From: Nostoc sp. UCD121
Lineage (GTDB): Bacteria > Cyanobacteriota > Cyanobacteriia > Cyanobacteriales > Nostocaceae
Assembly (NCBI RefSeq): GCF_014222285.1
Contig: NZ_JACKZS010000021.1
Location: 1-61,445 of the forward strand
DNA: 61,445 nucleotides
Direction of reading: 5' to 3'
Part shown: one piece after another, positions 44,833 to 54,881 of the stretch
Layout of the letters: every line of letters starts with the position of its first letter
Position numbering within the stretch: position 1 is the first letter of the stretch
Notes under the pieces: generated by a model
Told to the model about the DNA's origin: nothing
Database searches by the model: none
What the model saw: the letters and a program-made list of their open reading frames with translations, nothing else
Made by a program: the position numbers and the translations under genes

Positions 44833-45487
44833 GGCTGTTCCTCAAATTTTCATATATTTTTATTTTTGTCTTAGTCTGAAAATACAACTCCCAAAAGTGC
44901 GGACTGGAAGTCTCACTTCTAGCAAAACTTGCTTCATAAAATTTGTCACCAATTATGATCACAAAATTGGTGTGAGTTGCAAACCAACCATTTTATTTAT
45001 GATTGACCTCTTGAATAATATGGCTAATTGTTCAATCAGTTTTGCGGTAGAAGTTCTAGCTGTTCTCTAGACTCATTTGGACTTATCCAGTAGGGTATGT
45101 TATGGCCAGTAACGTACTACCTACAGATAACAGTTGCGTTATCTTGTGGCGATAACACACCCTACAACCACGATTATTGGTTGGAAAATTTTTTAACTGG
45201 AAGTCCCAGAGATAAGTTATAAGCTTTATCCCTTCGTCTATTTAGCCCAACCTTGTCTTTCTTAGGATACCCAGAATAAAATCAAACACTGAATAGAATA
45301 TATAGTATATTTACGGATTTTTATTCTGAGTGGTGGAGAAACTTTGAATTATATAAATAACCGTCTGATTTTTAGTTTTTAATGGCGGTAACTCCCCGTT
45401 AATGTACTCCTAGGTCGAAGTAGCATCTCGTTAGAGAAGCCTATTGTAGATGAGGTAAGAGAATAAACTGTTTCTAACACCTAAATT
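44833..45487. other. Intergenic region with a palindromic repeat
   Basis: 655 bases upstream of the leftward GGDEF-EAL gene. A dispersed-type palindrome lies at 45090-45165: arms gtagggtatgttat / ataacacaccctac pair at 13 of 14 positions, and an internal hairpin agataac / gttatct sits between them. No ORF is supported; an open frame at 44786-45070 overlaps the start of the neighbouring gene and has no coding character. Confidence 0.6.
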
Positions 45488-47284
45488 TTAAAAAGGACTA
45501 TACAGTAAACTAAAATACAGACCATTTTCTTGTAATGTTCTCTCATTTGATCCAACTGATATTAAAGGAACGCCCCAATCAAGACGAACAGTGAAGCGAT
45601 CGCCCTGTGACCAACGCAACCCCAGACCAACAGCAGCTAAAGTATTAGGGTTGGGATTCTCTCTATCTGAACTATTCCAACCAACACCAAAATCCACAAA
45701 GGGAACAACCTGTAACGTGCTATCTATCTTGGGTAAGCGCAGAATTGGTACTTGAACTTCCGCAGAGACAAAAGTGCCATTATCCGTCAGCAGGTAATCT
45801 TGACGATAGCCGCGAATACTATCTTGCCCACCTAAGCCAAATTGCTCTATAGGCAGAAGTGTTCTAGATGCTAGTTGCGTATTTAAACGCAGCAACAATA
45901 AGGTTTCAGGAGCTAAAAGGCGTACCCACTGCGCTTGCCCTTGCCAAGCAAAAAAACGGCTATCGGGAGCGTTTTGATTAATCGTGGGACTCAAAATATC
46001 TATACCCAAACTAAATTGAGAGCGGAGAGCGATGACTTCACGGCTGTTACGACTCGTCCATTCTTGAAAAAATCGCAACGCAGATACCCTGGTGCGTCCC
46101 TGTTCATCAGCTCCAGGCGAAAGTTCAGAGCCGGGAAGGCCTTCTCTCTGTAGCAAAGACGAAATATCACTTTCGCGTCGCGAGGCTGTCAACCCAAGGG
46201 CGAATTCTTGTGTCGGAGTTTGAACTATTGGCTGGCGGAATGTCAGTTCGTAATAGCGAGAATCTGAGTGGATATCTAAAACGTCGAAAGGAGGTTCAAT
46301 GACATTGCTTGATGTGATGCCATAGTTGAAAGTCAGTGTGCCATTGCGGGGATTGAGTGGTAATGTATAGTTCGCGTCAAGGGAGTTGCTACCATCGGTA
46401 TTAGTGTAAGCGACACCTAGAGCGTCTCCCAATCCCAATAAGTTGGCTTCATTCAATTGTAATCGGCGGCGAAAACTGCCAACACTAGGCGATCGCCCAT
46501 TATCAAGAACTATCTGGCTATTAAAGGTTTTTGCCTCACTAACGTTGACTTCCAAAAGACTCGAACCAGTCCGCGATCCGGCTGAGAGTTCAGCAGATAC
46601 GTTTTGAATTAAAGGATTAAGTTGCAATAGTTGCAGTGCTTCTAGTAGACGCTGACGATTCAGAGGTTGTGATGTAGCTATTGCTAGTCGGCTGCGGACA
46701 TAATTTGGATTCAACCGCCGAGTTCCAGTTACCCTAATATCTTCTAATTTACCTTCAACCACCTGAATTTTGACAACACCAGATTTGATTGTTTGGGGTG
46801 GGATGTATGCACCAGAGGTAATATAACCATTTCTGACGTATAGATCGGTAATTTTAGAACGTGCTTGATACACTTCAGTGAGCGAGATTGGTCGTTTGGT
46901 AAATTCAGCAGTGGCGAGGGCTAACTCTTCGGGACTGAAAACTGTGCTACCAATAACTTCAAACCGTTCAACAACAATAGTTTGAGGAAACTTACCAGGT
47001 AGTGGTTCATCAGGTGTGGGAGTTGGAACAGAGGGGGGAAATAGTTCAGCTGGTGGGGGAAGTGGCTGAGGCAGTTCAGGTGAGGGAACTGGTGAAGGTA
47101 CAGATGGTTGTAAATCTTGTGGCGGTGGGAGTTGTTGTTGTGAAAGGATGAAAGTACTAGTTGGCAATTGTGTAGTATCAACAGCCTGAGCTTTCAATGG
47201 ATTAGAAGATATGCTGCTGAGTAATACAAGCATACTCAGTGGTAAATGGGACGCTATAAGATTCTGAGGATATTTATTAATCAT
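45488..47284 (-). CDS. ShlB/FhaC-type outer-membrane transporter (TpsB-like)
   Basis: 598 residues with a signal peptide of about 33 residues (ending LKAQA), then a long Pro-rich linker. POTRA_2 lies at about 105-180 (VERFEVIGSTVFSPEELA, TSGAYIPPQTI), followed by a second POTRA-like segment near 185-255. The ShlB barrel follows (SRTGSSLLEVNVSEAK ... RGYRQDYLLTDNGTFVSAEVQV ... VDFGVGWNS) and the chain ends in Phe. RGY-Q lies at the VRGY/F-type loop that sits inside the barrel. Two-partner-secretion exporters move one large adhesin or haemolysin; no TpsA partner lies in this window. Confidence 0.9.
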   Translation of the reverse strand: MINKYPQNLIASHLPLSMLVLLSSISSNPLKAQAVDTTQLPTSTFILSQQQLPPPQDLQPSVPSPVPSPELPQPLPPPAELFPPSVPTPTPDEPLPGKFPQTIVVERFEVIGSTVFSPEELALATAEFTKRPISLTEVYQARSKITDLYVRNGYITSGAYIPPQTIKSGVVKIQVVEGKLEDIRVTGTRRLNPNYVRSRLAIATSQPLNRQRLLEALQLLQLNPLIQNVSAELSAGSRTGSSLLEVNVSEAKTFNSQIVLDNGRSPSVGSFRRRLQLNEANLLGLGDALGVAYTNTDGSNSLDANYTLPLNPRNGTLTFNYGITSSNVIEPPFDVLDIHSDSRYYELTFRQPIVQTPTQEFALGLTASRRESDISSLLQREGLPGSELSPGADEQGRTRVSALRFFQEWTSRNSREVIALRSQFSLGIDILSPTINQNAPDSRFFAWQGQAQWVRLLAPETLLLLRLNTQLASRTLLPIEQFGLGGQDSIRGYRQDYLLTDNGTFVSAEVQVPILRLPKIDSTLQVVPFVDFGVGWNSSDRENPNPNTLAAVGLGLRWSQGDRFTVRLDWGVPLISVGSNERTLQENGLYFSLLYSPF

Positions 47285-47522
47285 CGCACTGCACTATTTT
47301 TTGTCCGTAACTATGGAATTATACGGAAACTGCCTCAGATGTGAATCTTACTTCATCTTTTGCCGTTAAGGTTAATATCTTAGGCAAATTTCAATTTAAA
47401 AGCTCAAGAATTTGGTGATTGTAAACTTCAATTTGATTAGTGGTTTTTCATCAAAACTTTCTAGAGACGTAAAACTTTGCATCTCTACAACACATTAAAT
47501 GAAAGCTTAAAAATAATAGTTC

Positions 47523-49298
47523 TTACTCCATATCCCTTTGCTGCAACATTCCCATCAATTTACGTTTCCGAGCGTGGGTTTGCATCAAGTTTTCCCGATA
47601 CCTTAACCAGTCAGCTTTCTTCCCAGATTCCAAGTAGGCGGCACGGACTTTTTTTAACCATTCAACCGCATAGTAGTAATATTCTGCCTTACCTCCATCC
47701 ATAATCTTTTCGGCACGGCGACGCGCATTAGCAATCACCCAAGTAGGATTGTGAGGGATAGCGGCATTCATGACGCGATGAATCAATTCTGAATAATAAG
47801 AACTGAGTTCACTAGCGATCGCAATTGCATCATCAATTAGCCCCTCATGCAAGAATATATCTACCTTGGCTGATTCTGTTCCCCAACCACTATAAGTACG
47901 AATAATTCTCAGTAAGTCTGTCTTGACAGTTTCCCAGTTTTCCCCAGCTAATTCTGCCATCTTTTCGTAGTCAACAAAGGAGGGCTTGACTTGAAAAGCC
48001 GCCTTAATTGCTAATAAAGCAGCTTCACTATTACCCAACTCAACAGCTAAATCACTTGTCCAAATTCCTAATTCGTACTGACAATTCCCTGGTAAATTTA
48101 ACCCACTCTGGGCTATATCTAGTGATTGCTGTAACGCCCCCTGTTCGCTTAGGGCTTTCGCTAAGGCAAACGCCTCTCCCATTGAGTTCATCTGGGTTTG
48201 AGCAGCATCAACTGCTTCTTCCACTCTGCCCAAACGCCCTAACATTGTGAGATACTGCTGGGTTTGTCCTTCTGCTTCTGCTAAATATAGGTATTCTTGG
48301 TAACGTTCTTGATGTTCGAGAATTTTTAGCCGAATTAGTGCCAAATCATCTGCATAGTCTGGCACGTCTTCTTCCCAAGCTCCCCTTTCGGTAATATTAC
48401 CTTGAAGAACTTGCACTAGGGGCGGATAATCCCAACCTTGGCGTAAAGCTTCCATCACTAGGCCAAAATCAGCATTCCACTCATCTTGCCAAGCTTCCAA
48501 ATTTATTTGAATATCAACTTTTTCTTCTGGGGTAAGTTCAGCAGTCAGAATTGCTTCACACCAAGCCTCATTTAATTCTCCAACAATTTCATCATTTTCA
48601 GCGCCGTAATCTGCAATATCATCCCAATTTTCTACACAAGTAAAGGTAATCGCTTCTAAAATGGCGATCGCATTTTCACCCTCTCCTCGTTCACTAAAAG
48701 CTACGGCACTTTGCACCACACTCACCAATTCTTCAGCAATTGGGTCTTCTTCACCCCCTTCCTCAAAGTAGCGTACAGCATCCCGAATAATTTGCCGGAC
48801 TTGCCGTCGAATGGGAGCCGGATCAATAGTCCGGTGGCGTACAGGTCTTATGGTTGTTTGCTCGATAATCGGATTCGTCATCCAACCTACATGTCGGTCA
48901 ATCGCCTCAATTAGTGGTGGGTATTCATTTACCAACTCTTGCAGCAGCCTTTGAGTTTGGATATTATCCAGGCGATTGAGTAGTTGTTCTAGGGTGGGGC
49001 GCTGTTCAATACTTTCTGAGTCACGCGCACAGACAAGCATCGTGGCGATAATGTGTTTGCACCACCCGTCAAAGTTGTAGGCACAGGTGCAGTTTGCTGA
49101 GGTTAACCCACTGCTATCGAAACTCAAATTGACATGATAAGGTCTTGCTTCAGTACCTGCTACTTCCGCTTGAAGCAGATGACCACGTTGGGTAACAGTA
49201 TGAACAGCACCAGCCTCATAGTATGCTTCGCCGCGTTGGAAAGATTTGGTGTTGGCATGACGGCGGATAGTAAATTCAGTAATTTGGGGAATAGACAT
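47523..49298 (-). CDS. SWIM zinc-finger protein
   Basis: 591 residues. The SWIM motif SANCTCAYNFDGWCKHIIATML (C-x-C-x8-C-x-H) is at about 60-82, near the N-terminus and after a beta-rich segment. The remainder is a long helical-repeat region with TPR-like spacing (EEAVDAAQTQMNSMGEAFAL, LGNSEAALLAIKAAFQVKP). SWIM fingers bind DNA or protein partners and accompany SWI2/SNF2 helicases in many bacteria, but no helicase gene is adjacent here. Function unknown. Confidence 0.87.
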   Translation of the reverse strand: MSIPQITEFTIRRHANTKSFQRGEAYYEAGAVHTVTQRGHLLQAEVAGTEARPYHVNLSFDSSGLTSANCTCAYNFDGWCKHIIATMLVCARDSESIEQRPTLEQLLNRLDNIQTQRLLQELVNEYPPLIEAIDRHVGWMTNPIIEQTTIRPVRHRTIDPAPIRRQVRQIIRDAVRYFEEGGEEDPIAEELVSVVQSAVAFSERGEGENAIAILEAITFTCVENWDDIADYGAENDEIVGELNEAWCEAILTAELTPEEKVDIQINLEAWQDEWNADFGLVMEALRQGWDYPPLVQVLQGNITERGAWEEDVPDYADDLALIRLKILEHQERYQEYLYLAEAEGQTQQYLTMLGRLGRVEEAVDAAQTQMNSMGEAFALAKALSEQGALQQSLDIAQSGLNLPGNCQYELGIWTSDLAVELGNSEAALLAIKAAFQVKPSFVDYEKMAELAGENWETVKTDLLRIIRTYSGWGTESAKVDIFLHEGLIDDAIAIASELSSYYSELIHRVMNAAIPHNPTWVIANARRRAEKIMDGGKAEYYYYAVEWLKKVRAAYLESGKKADWLRYRENLMQTHARKRKLMGMLQQRDME

Positions 49299-49875
49299 CG
49301 AGCGATCGCCTGTGTAAATCCTCTGGATGAATCCTAAGTCCAGCTTAGGTGTTAGGCGATGGTGCTGTAAAGTTATTTGTCATTGGGCATTGGGCATCCC
49401 TTCGGCTTCTCCTAACGGAGACGCTGCGCGTTAGCGGAGCTTTCGCTTTAGCGATACGCTCAGGGCAAGTAGGCATTGGGCATTGAGAATTAGAGACTGA
49501 TTCATCCACCTCATTCCCTATTCCCTATTCCCTATTCCCCATTCCCTATTCCCCATTCCCCATTCTCAATTCCCTTTAAAAAAAATAAGTATCTAGATTT
49601 GACTATAATTACTGAAAACATCCATCTTTTCGCCCGAAGTCAGTGAATCATAATTAAAGCTAGCAACACCCGAACGTTAAATCAGAAAATGGTTATCAGG
49701 CGGATGCTAGGGGATTTAAATCAGTTGACAGTTTCCAATGTTCACTGATAACTGTTTGCTAGGGGCTTAAACCCAGCAACAAAACTGACAACTGATAACT
49801 GATAACTGTTAAAGGGGTTGCGCTGATTGTCGGTCAAGTTGAGAATAAATAGGCGAAGCAGACGGGGAACCTAAC
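49299..49875. other. Repeat-rich divergent intergenic region
   Basis: 577 bases upstream of both the SWIM gene and lpd. It contains cattggg units (49380-49397 and 49472-49488) interrupted by a palindromic dispersed repeat (ctaacg / cgttag hairpin and gcgatacgctcaggg, 49397-49468). A TTCCC(T/C)A heptanucleotide array lies at about 49513-49574, and a degenerate aactgataactg repeat at 49745-49810. No ORF. Confidence 0.65.
49513..49574. repeat. TTCCC(T/C)A heptanucleotide array (STRR)
   Basis: About eight consecutive 7-base units alternate ttcccta and ttcccca. This is the classical short tandemly repeated repetitive sequence of heterocystous cyanobacteria. The array length is probably variable between strains. 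Confidence 0.85.
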
Positions 49876-51300
49876 GTGAGTCAAGGATTTGATTACGATT
49901 TAGTTATTATCGGCGCTGGTGTAGGCGGGCATGGTGCAGCCTTACACGCCGTAAGTTGTGGTTTAAAAACAGCGATTATTGAAGCTGCTGATATGGGAGG
50001 AACCTGTGTTAATCGGGGTTGTATTCCTTCTAAAGCGCTGCTGGCGGCATCTGGGCGGGTGCGGGAGTTACGCGATGCCCATCACCTCAAATCGCTGGGA
50101 ATTCAAATTGGTAGCGTGGAATTTGATCGTCAAGCGATCGCTAATCATGCTAATAATCTCGTCTCAAAAATTCAAGGGGACTTAACCAACAGTCTCAAAC
50201 GTCTAGGAGTCGATATTATCAGAGGTTGGGGAAAAATCGCTGGGGCACAAAAAGTTGCTGTAACCGGAAACGGTGGCGAAAAAATCATCACAGCTAAAGA
50301 CATCATCCTTTCGCCTGGTTCAATTCCTTTTGTGCCTCCAGGGATTGAAGTAGATGGCAAAACTGTCTTTACCAGCGACCAAGGTGTGAAGTTAGAGTCG
50401 CTACCAGACTGGGTGGCGATTATTGGTAGTGGTTACATCGGCTTAGAATTTTCTGATGTTTACTCAGCTTTGGGTTGTGAAATCACCTTGATTGAAGCCC
50501 TAGATCAGTTAATGCCAGGATTTGACCGCGATATTGCCAAACTTGCCGAACGCGTGCTGATTACTCCCCGCGATATTGAAACCAAAGTGGGAATATACGC
50601 CAAAAAAGTTACCCCTGGTTCACCAGTGGTAATTGAGTTAGCAGATTTCAAAACCAAAGAAGATGTAGATGTCATCGAAGTCGATGCTTGCTTGGTGGCT
50701 ACAGGACGCATCCCGGCGACCAAAAATCTTGGTTTGGAGTCTGTGGGTATAGAACTCGATCGGCGGAATTTTATCCCAGTTGACGATCGCATGGCAGTAC
50801 TATCATCTGGTGAAGTAGTACCAAATGTCTGGGCAATTGGCGATGCTAATGGGAAAATGATGTTAGCACATGCGGCTTCTGCTCAAGGCATCATCGCAGT
50901 AGAAAATATAGTTGGGAGGGAAAGAATAGTAGACTATCGCAGCATCCCCGCAGCAGCTTTTACCCACCCAGAAGTTAGCTATGTAGGTTTAACAGAAACC
51001 GCAGCGAAAGAATTAGGACAAACCGAAGGGTTTGAAATTGCCACAAGTCGGAGTTACTTCAAAGGAAATTCCAAAGCGTTGGCAGAAAATGAATCCGACG
51101 GTATTGCCAAGGTGATATATCGCAAAGACACAGGAGAAGTCTTAGGCGTTCACATTTTCGGGCTGCACGCCTCAGATTTAATTCATGAAGCGTCAGCCGC
51201 GATCGCAAACCGTCAATCTGTCCAAAGCCTCGCACATCTAGTTCACGCTCACCCAACACTCTCCGAAGTCTTAGACGAAGCTTATAAACGAGCTATTTAG
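49876..51300 (+). CDS. lpdA: Dihydrolipoamide dehydrogenase
   Basis: 474 residues from a GTG at 49876 ([20 protein letters not shown]). The FAD motif [10 protein letters not shown] is near residue 13, and the redox-active disulfide is in [16 protein letters not shown]. The NAD-binding motif is [10 protein letters not shown], and [17 protein letters not shown] binds FAD. The dimerisation domain ends in HAHPTLSEV, whose His-Glu pair completes the active site. It reoxidises dihydrolipoyl groups of the pyruvate and 2-oxoacid dehydrogenase complexes and the glycine cleavage system. It is followed by trpC 90 bases away, separated by a tandem repeat. Confidence 0.95.
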   Translation: MSQGFDYDLVIIGAGVGGHGAALHAVSCGLKTAIIEAADMGGTCVNRGCIPSKALLAASGRVRELRDAHHLKSLGIQIGSVEFDRQAIANHANNLVSKIQGDLTNSLKRLGVDIIRGWGKIAGAQKVAVTGNGGEKIITAKDIILSPGSIPFVPPGIEVDGKTVFTSDQGVKLESLPDWVAIIGSGYIGLEFSDVYSALGCEITLIEALDQLMPGFDRDIAKLAERVLITPRDIETKVGIYAKKVTPGSPVVIELADFKTKEDVDVIEVDACLVATGRIPATKNLGLESVGIELDRRNFIPVDDRMAVLSSGEVVPNVWAIGDANGKMMLAHAASAQGIIAVENIVGRERIVDYRSIPAAAFTHPEVSYVGLTETAAKELGQTEGFEIATSRSYFKGNSKALAENESDGIAKVIYRKDTGEVLGVHIFGLHASDLIHEASAAIANRQSVQSLAHLVHAHPTLSEVLDEAYKRAI

Positions 51301-51388
51301 TCATTTGTCCTCTGTCATTTGTCCTTTGTCAATAAACAAGGACAAATGACCAATGACAAATGACTAATGACCACTGACAAATGACAAA
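51301..51388. repeat. Tandem/inverted STRR between lpdA and trpC
   Basis: The whole intergenic space consists of tcatttgtc(c) units in one sense followed by gacaaatga units in the other, giving a long hairpin (tcatttgtcctttgt / acaaggacaaatga). It may weakly terminate lpdA transcription or affect trpC expression. Confidence 0.8.
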
Positions 51389-51390
51389 TT

Positions 51391-52281
51391 ATGCAAATCC
51401 GTCGTCGTTCCCCTAATCCAGCTATTGCTGTATCGATATTGCGTTATCAGGCTGCCGTACCTGATTCAGCGCCAAACAATATCTTGGAAGAAATTGTCTG
51501 GCAGAAAGAAGTAGAATATGACCTGATGCGGGAAAAGGTTCCTTTACAAGAATTGCGAAAGCAGGTACTGACTGCGCCGCCAACCCGTGATTTTGTTGCC
51601 GCTTTGCGCCAAGGCAAGACGAAGCCAGCGTTAATTGCCGAAGTTAAAAAAGCTTCACCAAGTAAAGGCGTTTTCCGAGAAGATTTTGACCCAGTAGCGA
51701 TCGCCCAATCTTATCAGCAAGGCAAAGCTAGTTGTCTTTCGGTGCTAACCGATGTCAAGTTCTTTCAAGGTAGTTTTGAAAACTTAGCCAAGATTCGGGC
51801 TGCCGTAGATTTGCCCCTATTATGCAAAGAGTTTATCATTTATGCTTACCAAATATACTTGGCACGGATTCACGGTGCAGATGCTATTTTGTTGATTGCG
51901 GCTATCCTGGGCGATCAAGATTTGAAATACTTTCTCAAAATTGCTAACAACTTGAAAATGGCAGCCCTGATTGAAGTTCATAGCTTGGCAGAACTTGACC
52001 GTGTGTTAGCCTTGGATGGTGTCTCCTTAGTAGGAATCAATAATCGCAATTTGGAAGATTTCTCCGTTGACTTGCAAACTACTTGCCAACTTTTAGCTGC
52101 AAGGGGTAGCCAATTGCAGGAGAAAAACATCCTTGTTGTCAGCGAGTCAGGACTACACAACCCAGATGATTTGAGTTTAGTGCTTACAGCAGGTGCATCT
52201 GCCGTACTCATTGGGGAATCTTTGGTAAAACAACCAGATCCCGGTGCTGCGATCGCCAGTATATTACCAAAGAATTTCTGA
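51391..52281 (+). CDS. trpC: Indole-3-glycerol-phosphate synthase
   Basis: 296 residues. The TIM barrel shows [16 protein letters not shown] (substrate-binding Lys and Ser-Pro-Ser), [25 protein letters not shown] (catalytic Lys), [24 protein letters not shown] and VSESGL with ILIGESL at the phosphate site. The N-terminal ~60 residues are longer than in E. coli, as is usual for cyanobacteria. It closes the indole ring in tryptophan synthesis. trpB lies about 2.6 kb downstream and is not co-transcribed. The upstream STRR abuts the ATG. Confidence 0.96.
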   Translation: MQIRRRSPNPAIAVSILRYQAAVPDSAPNNILEEIVWQKEVEYDLMREKVPLQELRKQVLTAPPTRDFVAALRQGKTKPALIAEVKKASPSKGVFREDFDPVAIAQSYQQGKASCLSVLTDVKFFQGSFENLAKIRAAVDLPLLCKEFIIYAYQIYLARIHGADAILLIAAILGDQDLKYFLKIANNLKMAALIEVHSLAELDRVLALDGVSLVGINNRNLEDFSVDLQTTCQLLAARGSQLQEKNILVVSESGLHNPDDLSLVLTAGASAVLIGESLVKQPDPGAAIASILPKNF

Positions 52282-52486
52282 AATAAAAACTTTCCCTGTA
52301 CCTCTTAGTGCAGGGCAACTAATGGGGCATACTATGCGTAGACACGCAGTACTTTGCTGTCAACTATTATCAATATCTTTGCTAAATCTTCATCGCTAAT
52401 CAAATCAAAGCCATAAGCAACTAGTTATTTATTATGTAACAATTTATTTATAAGAGATGAAATTTGACTAAGAGAAAATTCCAAAT

Positions 52487-52759
52487 ATGAAATCCAAATT
52501 AAACTTCATGGAGCAAATTCCTCTACCTTCACCTATTCACTACGAACTTATACTTCAACTCTTAGAAAGACAAACTATGTTAGCGGTTAATGATAATCCA
52601 GATTTACGCCATCAGGTAAATCAACTAATTATTACTCTCCGTAAAGCTGCGGTACAACAAAAACGACTAGAAGAAATTTGCGAATTTTCTTCCGTGACTG
52701 TCGATCACCGTTGGTCAATCAATCATCATAACGAAAGCAAAGTTGTTGCCCCCGATTGA
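52487..52759 (+). CDS. Small helical protein (DUF5340-like)
   Basis: 90 residues, possibly starting at the inner ATG at 52508 (MEQIPLPSPIHYELILQLLE). The core, MEQIPLPSPIHYELILQLLE with RQTMLAVNDNPDLRHQVNQL, is the pattern I associate with the cyanobacterial DUF5340 family; the C-terminal ~20 residues look disordered. No catalytic residues are evident, and the function is unknown. It stands alone between trpC and the carbonic anhydrase gene. Confidence 0.65.
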   Translation: MKSKLNFMEQIPLPSPIHYELILQLLERQTMLAVNDNPDLRHQVNQLIITLRKAAVQQKRLEEICEFSSVTVDHRWSINHHNESKVVAPD

Positions 52760-53052
52760 AGCTAACAACTTTATATCTCAACACCAAATTTGGCAGCTTT
52801 GTTAAGATAGCTTATTATTATCTAGGAAATGTCTCTGGGTATTGAAGCAGATAGTACTCAAAAGTTCTACCACACTTGATTGACTCAAATTTACCCCTAC
52901 TTGTTTACAATTTATACAAAAATTCTATTAATGGTGTAGAAAAAGATCGTCATCTTTCTCAAACTTTAGATTACACAAAGTTCATACTGATTTAGCAGAA
53001 ACTGGAATTCAGCTAAAATATTTATGAGATTCTCTCCCGAGTTTGACGAAAG

Positions 53053-53721
53053 ATGAAATATAACAGCATTGATGAACTCTTCAGAAATAATCAGGCTTGG
53101 GTTGCAGAGAAATTAGCTATAGATCCGACTTACTTTCAAGAATTATCTAAGGGACAAACACCACCTTTTCTATACATCGGGTGTTCTGATAGTCGTTTAC
53201 CCTTAACAAACCTTACTCGTACAGAACCAGGAGAATTATTTGTTCATCGTAATATTGCGAATCAAGTTTCTCTAACGGATATTAACTTTTTAGCCGTTTT
53301 AGAATATGCAATTTTACATCTTAAAGTAGAACATATTATCGTTTGTGGTCACTACGACTGCGGAGGAATTAAAGCTGCTTTAGAAGGGAGAACCATCGGA
53401 ATATTGGATAATTGGGTAAATCCAATTCGGGAACTGTATTTACACAAACAAGAAGAAATTGATGCTTTACCAACCAGAGAAGAACGTCTGAATCGTTTGG
53501 CAGAAATAAATGTAGTGGCGCAAGTGAAAAATCTCTACCAAACTTCTATCATGCGTCAGGCACTTTATGAGCGAAAAGCGCCTATGGTTCACGGCTGGGT
53601 ACTAGATATACGCACTGGCTTAATCAAAGATTTGAATGTCTCAACTGTGCAATGGCAGTTACACATCTGCCCTTTGCTTCTAGAGTTTAGACTCTATGCA
53701 ATGTTAAAAAATGAGAGCTAA
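53053..53721 (+). CDS. Beta-class carbonic anhydrase
   Basis: 222 residues. The zinc ligands and the gate are intact: Cys44-Ser-Asp46-Ser-Arg48 and CGHYDCGG with His100 and Cys103. LFVHRNIANQV and EYAILHLKVEHIIVCGHYDC are family blocks, and MVHGWVLDIRTGLIKDL near the C-terminus is also conserved. It interconverts CO2 and bicarbonate. It is shorter than the carboxysomal CcaA type and lacks a C-terminal extension, so it is more likely a cytoplasmic housekeeping enzyme. The start ATG at 53053 lacks a strong RBS. Confidence 0.93.
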   Translation: MKYNSIDELFRNNQAWVAEKLAIDPTYFQELSKGQTPPFLYIGCSDSRLPLTNLTRTEPGELFVHRNIANQVSLTDINFLAVLEYAILHLKVEHIIVCGHYDCGGIKAALEGRTIGILDNWVNPIRELYLHKQEEIDALPTREERLNRLAEINVVAQVKNLYQTSIMRQALYERKAPMVHGWVLDIRTGLIKDLNVSTVQWQLHICPLLLEFRLYAMLKNES

Positions 53722-54033
53722 TTCGGGATTGAATGCCACAGAGATTAATACTTTATCGACATGATTTATCGTGTCTTTAGACTTTTTTAAGCAAAATAAA
53801 TATGGTATTGTAGGCGTTGCTGATTGCGGTATGAAAACGATTGTGCTTTGTAATCAAAATCCTTGTAGAGACGTAAAATTTTTACGTCTCTACATCCAAA
53901 ATTAATACCTCGATTCAGCAACGCCGTATTGTAATATATCCATGCAGACATCCAACTAAAAAACCTTTTTGTAGAGGCAATTGATTAATTGCCTCTGTAG
54001 AGATGGTTACACCCAATCTACTCGTACAAAGAA
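53722..54033. other. Intergenic region with MITE copy C and a terminator-like hairpin
   Basis: 312 bases between the convergent carbonic anhydrase and Pmp3 genes. The MITE at 53813-53925 takes up the middle. At 53973-53996 a perfect 10-base inverted repeat, agaggcaatt / aattgcctct, followed leftward by a T-rich run, could terminate the Pmp3 transcript. Confidence 0.6.
53813..53925. mobile_element. MITE, ggcgttgctga family, copy C
   Basis: 113 bases with perfect ends ggcgttgctga / tcagcaacgcc and the flank GTATTGTA repeated on both sides (53805-53812 and 53926-53933), a clear 8-base target duplication. Its reverse complement is almost identical to copy A at 26735-26846. No coding capacity, so it must be moved by a transposase encoded elsewhere. 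Confidence 0.9.
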
Positions 54034-54192
54034 TTATTTCTTAGCAATTATCCATACTGCATGAATAATTCCAGGAATGTAACCGAAAAGCGTCAATACT
54101 ATATTAATCCAAAAATCTATACCAAAACCTACTTGTAAAAAAACTCCCAAAGGCGGTACAAAAATGGCACACAGAATCCGAACTAAATCCAT
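54034..54192 (-). CDS. Pmp3/YqaE-family small membrane protein (52 aa)
   Basis: An ATG at 54192 preceded by a perfect AGGAGG opens a 52-codon frame ending at 54034. The product begins MDLVRILCAIFVPPLGVFLQ, continues VGFGIDFWINIVLTLFGYIP and ends GIIHAVWIIAKK. It has two membrane spans and the family's P-P-L-G-V-F-L and L-T-L-x-G-x-x-P-G-I-I-H-A signatures. Pmp3/YqaE proteins are stress-associated proteolipids that influence membrane potential and salt tolerance. Convergent with carbonic anhydrase. Confidence 0.95.
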   Translation of the reverse strand: MDLVRILCAIFVPPLGVFLQVGFGIDFWINIVLTLFGYIPGIIHAVWIIAKK

Positions 54193-54332
54193 GTAAACCT
54201 CCTATTAATCTCACCAAAAATAGCTTGTTGGGTACTCTTCTACCACTTTTCAAGCATATTTGTACCTCTCAAAGATAACATTCCCTTTCTCAATCGAGGT
54301 CGCGCTTAAGATGCGGGAAACCGCACTCAATA

Positions 54333-54680
54333 TTAGCCACCGCTAATTTTGGCTTTATAACCTAGCTTGGTCAAAATCTCAACAATTTTCTGCTTGTGTT
54401 CGCCCTGAATTTCAATTTCGTTATCTTTAAGTGTCCCACCTGTCCCACACTGGGTTTTCAACTGCTTTACCAAATCTGCCAAGGTTTCTGGTTTAGCTTG
54501 AAAACCGCTAATCACTGTGACAGTTTTGCCTTTGCGTCCTTTGCGGGAAGCTTGTACTTTAAGATTTTGTTGTTGTGGGGGTAGTTCTGGAATTGGTCTT
54601 TCTGTGGCGGCGGAGTTGTCGTTACCAAATTCGCGGTAGACGAAGCTTTTGTCAGAAGATTTAGAATTGGAAGAAGACAT
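54333..54680 (-). CDS. SUI1/eIF1-family translation factor (YciH-like)
   Basis: 115 residues from the ATG at 54680 (MSSSNSKSSDKSFVYREFGN); the longer frame to 54749 has no homology. The C-terminal SUI1 fold is clear: RKGRKGKTVTVISGF, LKTQCGTGGTLKDNEIEIQG and KIVEILTKLGYKAKISGG. Bacterial members resemble eukaryotic initiation factor 1 and may affect start-codon fidelity. The Ser-rich N-terminal arm is probably flexible. It diverges from trpB, so both promoters lie in 54681-54881. Confidence 0.93.
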   Translation of the reverse strand: MSSSNSKSSDKSFVYREFGNDNSAATERPIPELPPQQQNLKVQASRKGRKGKTVTVISGFQAKPETLADLVKQLKTQCGTGGTLKDNEIEIQGEHKQKIVEILTKLGYKAKISGG

Positions 54681-54881
54681 AAAATGTTTGTTAAGAAAAA
54701 TTTCAAAGGCAGTGGAAACTTCTACGCAACCATTCTGCTGGGATATCAATTTCTAGGCTAACATTACAAATCCATTGCAAGGAATTGGGAATTGTTTTTC
54801 TACCTCATCCCCAGGTATACCCCAGATATGTCCCAGACTTTTCTATAATAATTAAGTCATTTCCGTCATCGAAAACAGCCT

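Noticed and set aside
44786..45070. 94-codon rightward ORF
   Set aside because: It overlaps the 5' end of the leftward GGDEF-EAL gene, and its product has no domain or clear signal.
49513..49574. Possible CRISPR array
   Set aside because: The units are 7 bases with no spacers; this is an STRR array. No CRISPR-like repeat-spacer pattern was seen anywhere in the window.
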